A stretch of DNA of 64,000 nucleotides from Spirometra erinaceieuropaei (Eukaryota; Platyhelminthes; Cestoda; Diphyllobothriidea; Diphyllobothriidae). The notes beneath the pieces are model-generated. The model was not told the origin of the DNA. It searched no databases and saw nothing but the letters and a program-made list of their open reading frames with translations. The translations under genes and the position numbers were made by a program. The stretch covers positions 960,994-1,024,993 of the forward strand of contig CACRXP010000048.1 in NCBI GenBank assembly GCA_902702965.1. Reading direction: 5' to 3'. This document shows positions 62,488 through 64,000 of the stretch, in pieces. The first letter of the stretch is position 1, and the number at the start of each line of letters is the position of its first letter.

Positions 62488-62580
62488 TGTGATGCAAATC
62501 AGAAGAATACCCCATATGCACAAGTGACTCATACCACCTGATACAAACCAGAAGAATATCCCATATGCACAGGTGATTAC
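62488..62580. repeat. Two-copy tandem repeat of about 50 bases
   Basis: CAGAAGAATACCCCATATGC plus ACAAGTGA recurs as CAGAAGAATATCCCATATGC plus ACAGGTGA 49 bases later. Confidence 0.7.
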
Positions 62581-62659
62581 TACCACTGACCAGCAATCTG
62601 TGCGGTTATTACGAAAAGGATAGCTAGAGGCAACATTAAAACGCTGATCCAGCCCATTA

Positions 62660-63200
62660 CAATAAATGAATCTGCTCATAAAATGTCGACCGAAATTCCG
62701 AAATGCTGTTTCGTTTTGAAAAGATCAATTAACTAGGGTTGCATTATTATTCCGCCTACAACATAATTCTACAATATTTCAATTACCTCAGGTTGTCGGT
62801 TTTCGAATGAACATCCTTCTGGTTCAATACAGGTACGACATTTTGCAAAACATGACTACTTATGTAGCACGAATTTCGGTCACTGACGCCCCTAATAGTC
62901 TTATTATCTTTCATGAAAAACGCGTAAAAAATAGTCACTCTCTTGCAACTTTGGTAGGTAATTGCGTCATCTTCCTATCGTATGGTCAAAATAGGGATAA
63001 AATTTGGTTTTTAAAAGCTTTTACTGGTTGTACATTTAAGTATCTTTAAAAGTCCGAATATCCATCGTCATGCCTCTGCATATATTAATGTAGCTAGTAA
63101 TACGGATCAAATATACTGCTATATTTTATCAACGCTATGTGGTCCTCCTTTATTGCCGCAAAAATGTGTGGTTTTCCGTACGTATTTGACGATTATGTCA
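62660..63200. mobile_element. TIR element, copy f, right end not found
   Basis: The left end CATAAAATGTCGACCGAAAT, TCCGAAATGCTG is well kept. The interior shows CATATTAATGTAGCTAGTAA near 63,080, corresponding to the interior of copy e. The right terminus is missing or overrun by the repeat at 63,235. Confidence 0.5.
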
Positions 63201-63224
63201 TTCCATCGGAGAGAAAATGAGCTA

Positions 63225-63320
63225 GAGGTCACATCCAGCGTGTTCGATTAAAACCCAGAGAACATCCTTGAGGCGGTCTTATTCAACAACCCTTTCGCAA
63301 AAAGCGTTCTTGAATAGGAG
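63225..63320 (-). repeat. Dispersed repeat, minus-strand copy
   Basis: Inverse of 32,120-32,240: GGCGGTCTTATTCAACAACC and GCAAAAAGCGTTCTTGAATA. It follows the TIR element copy f. Confidence 0.65.
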
Positions 63321-63394
63321 TGTCCATATATCTTATCACAAGACCTGATAAGGTGTAGTTTGGTGGCTCCGCCTTATAAACCCAATATTGTTGG

Positions 63395-63440
63395 AGTTGG
63401 GGTAGAGGGTAAGGGTTAGAGTTTATAGTTATTGGGTGGC
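63395..63440 (+). repeat. Short TTAGGG-like tract
   Basis: GTTGGGGTAGAGGGTAAGGG followed by TTAGAGTTTATAG. Same composition as the other tracts. Confidence 0.45.
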
Positions 63441-64000
63441 ACAACTATTTCTCAACTATTCAAATTACAACCACGCATTCCCAAGGGCTTATTATTTGCA
63501 TAAATCTACTTGACCTCGTTGCTTGTGCGTTTCCGGGTCCCCCTGGTAAAAGCCCTATTACCACCGGTCCGGTATTAGAGATTTCTGGGCTATGTTTACT
63601 TTGGTTTAGTTTACATACTCATATTCGACGGAGCACTTTAAAGACCCTGTGGCATGTTGTCTTCAAAAACTAGCAGATCCGGTTACATAAAATGAGTGTC
63701 GGCAAAGCAAATGAGACTAGAAAGGCCGTACCCGAACCGCAATACTCTTCATAGTGCATACCTTACTCTAATTTACTAGTTGATCATGATTGTAATCGGG
63801 TATTTCTAGACACTGGACGTTTGTTTACATGATTCACCATAACGCCTGGTGTCGTAATGCTAGCGGTTGCGCTCCGGAGTCAAAACTACTATGGTAAGGT
63901 CCTCAAATGTACATACATATCCTTAGTGTTTGTAGAGTTCAATCATATAAAAAATGCGTATAACATGTTATACTACCCTTATAATTTACGAACACACAAT

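Noticed and set aside
1..64000. CRISPR arrays, operons, rRNA genes, bacterial promoters
   Set aside because: No regularly spaced short repeats, no long adjacent frames and no rRNA-like sequence were seen. The window is eukaryotic in character.

Overview
The window looks like intergenic, repeat-rich DNA from a flatworm, most likely a tapeworm of the diphyllobothriid group. The evidence is AT-rich sequence with no operons or long bacterial-type genes, several decayed Penelope-like retroelements (PLEs) with GIY-YIG endonuclease domains of the type I associate with tapeworms, tRNA-derived SINEs, a zinc-finger tail of a non-LTR retrotransposon, and degenerate TTAGGG-like tracts. The species assignment is inference from recalled element families, not from a search.

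Layout. 1-24 kb has no gene I can support. It holds a 0.7-kb direct duplication (about 0.7-1.5 and 2.5-3.1 kb), several copies of a terminal-inverted-repeat (TIR) element, and two tandem duplications (14.9-16.0 kb and 19.25-19.8 kb). 24.8-27.25 kb holds two decayed PLEs on the minus strand. 34.4-38.06 kb holds another minus-strand PLE and, abutting it head to head, a 5'-truncated plus-strand PLE of a different subtype. 38.08-39.18 kb is a SINE cluster: three direct units plus one inverted. 51.7-52.2 kb carries the 3' end of a zinc-finger non-LTR element. 56.5-58.0 kb has SINE-like pieces and a 0.5-kb direct duplication. 62.2-63.45 kb has TTAGGG-like tracts and another TIR element.

The most interesting content is a small gene family lying in segmental duplications at about 27.8-31.6, 39.3-42.8 and 46.7-51.2 kb. 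Each unit holds, on the minus strand, a short gene for a protein with an N-terminal signal peptide followed by a very acidic chain rich in Asp, Glu, Gly and His (starts at 29,680, 40,857 and 50,007). Each is preceded by a conserved TATA box about 50 bases from the start codon and by a conserved proximal promoter block. The copies at 29.7 and 50.0 kb are open (182 and 146 codons), and the one at 40.9 kb is frameshifted. A fourth copy on the plus strand at 58.34-58.85 kb is a clear pseudogene that still keeps the family promoter layout. I do not recognise the family. DxDGxG motifs and the acidic composition suggest a secreted calcium- or metal-binding product, which is inference.

All other open frames are short, lack family resemblance, or are antisense or repeat shadows. 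Boundaries of repeats are read by eye and are approximate, usually to within tens of bases.
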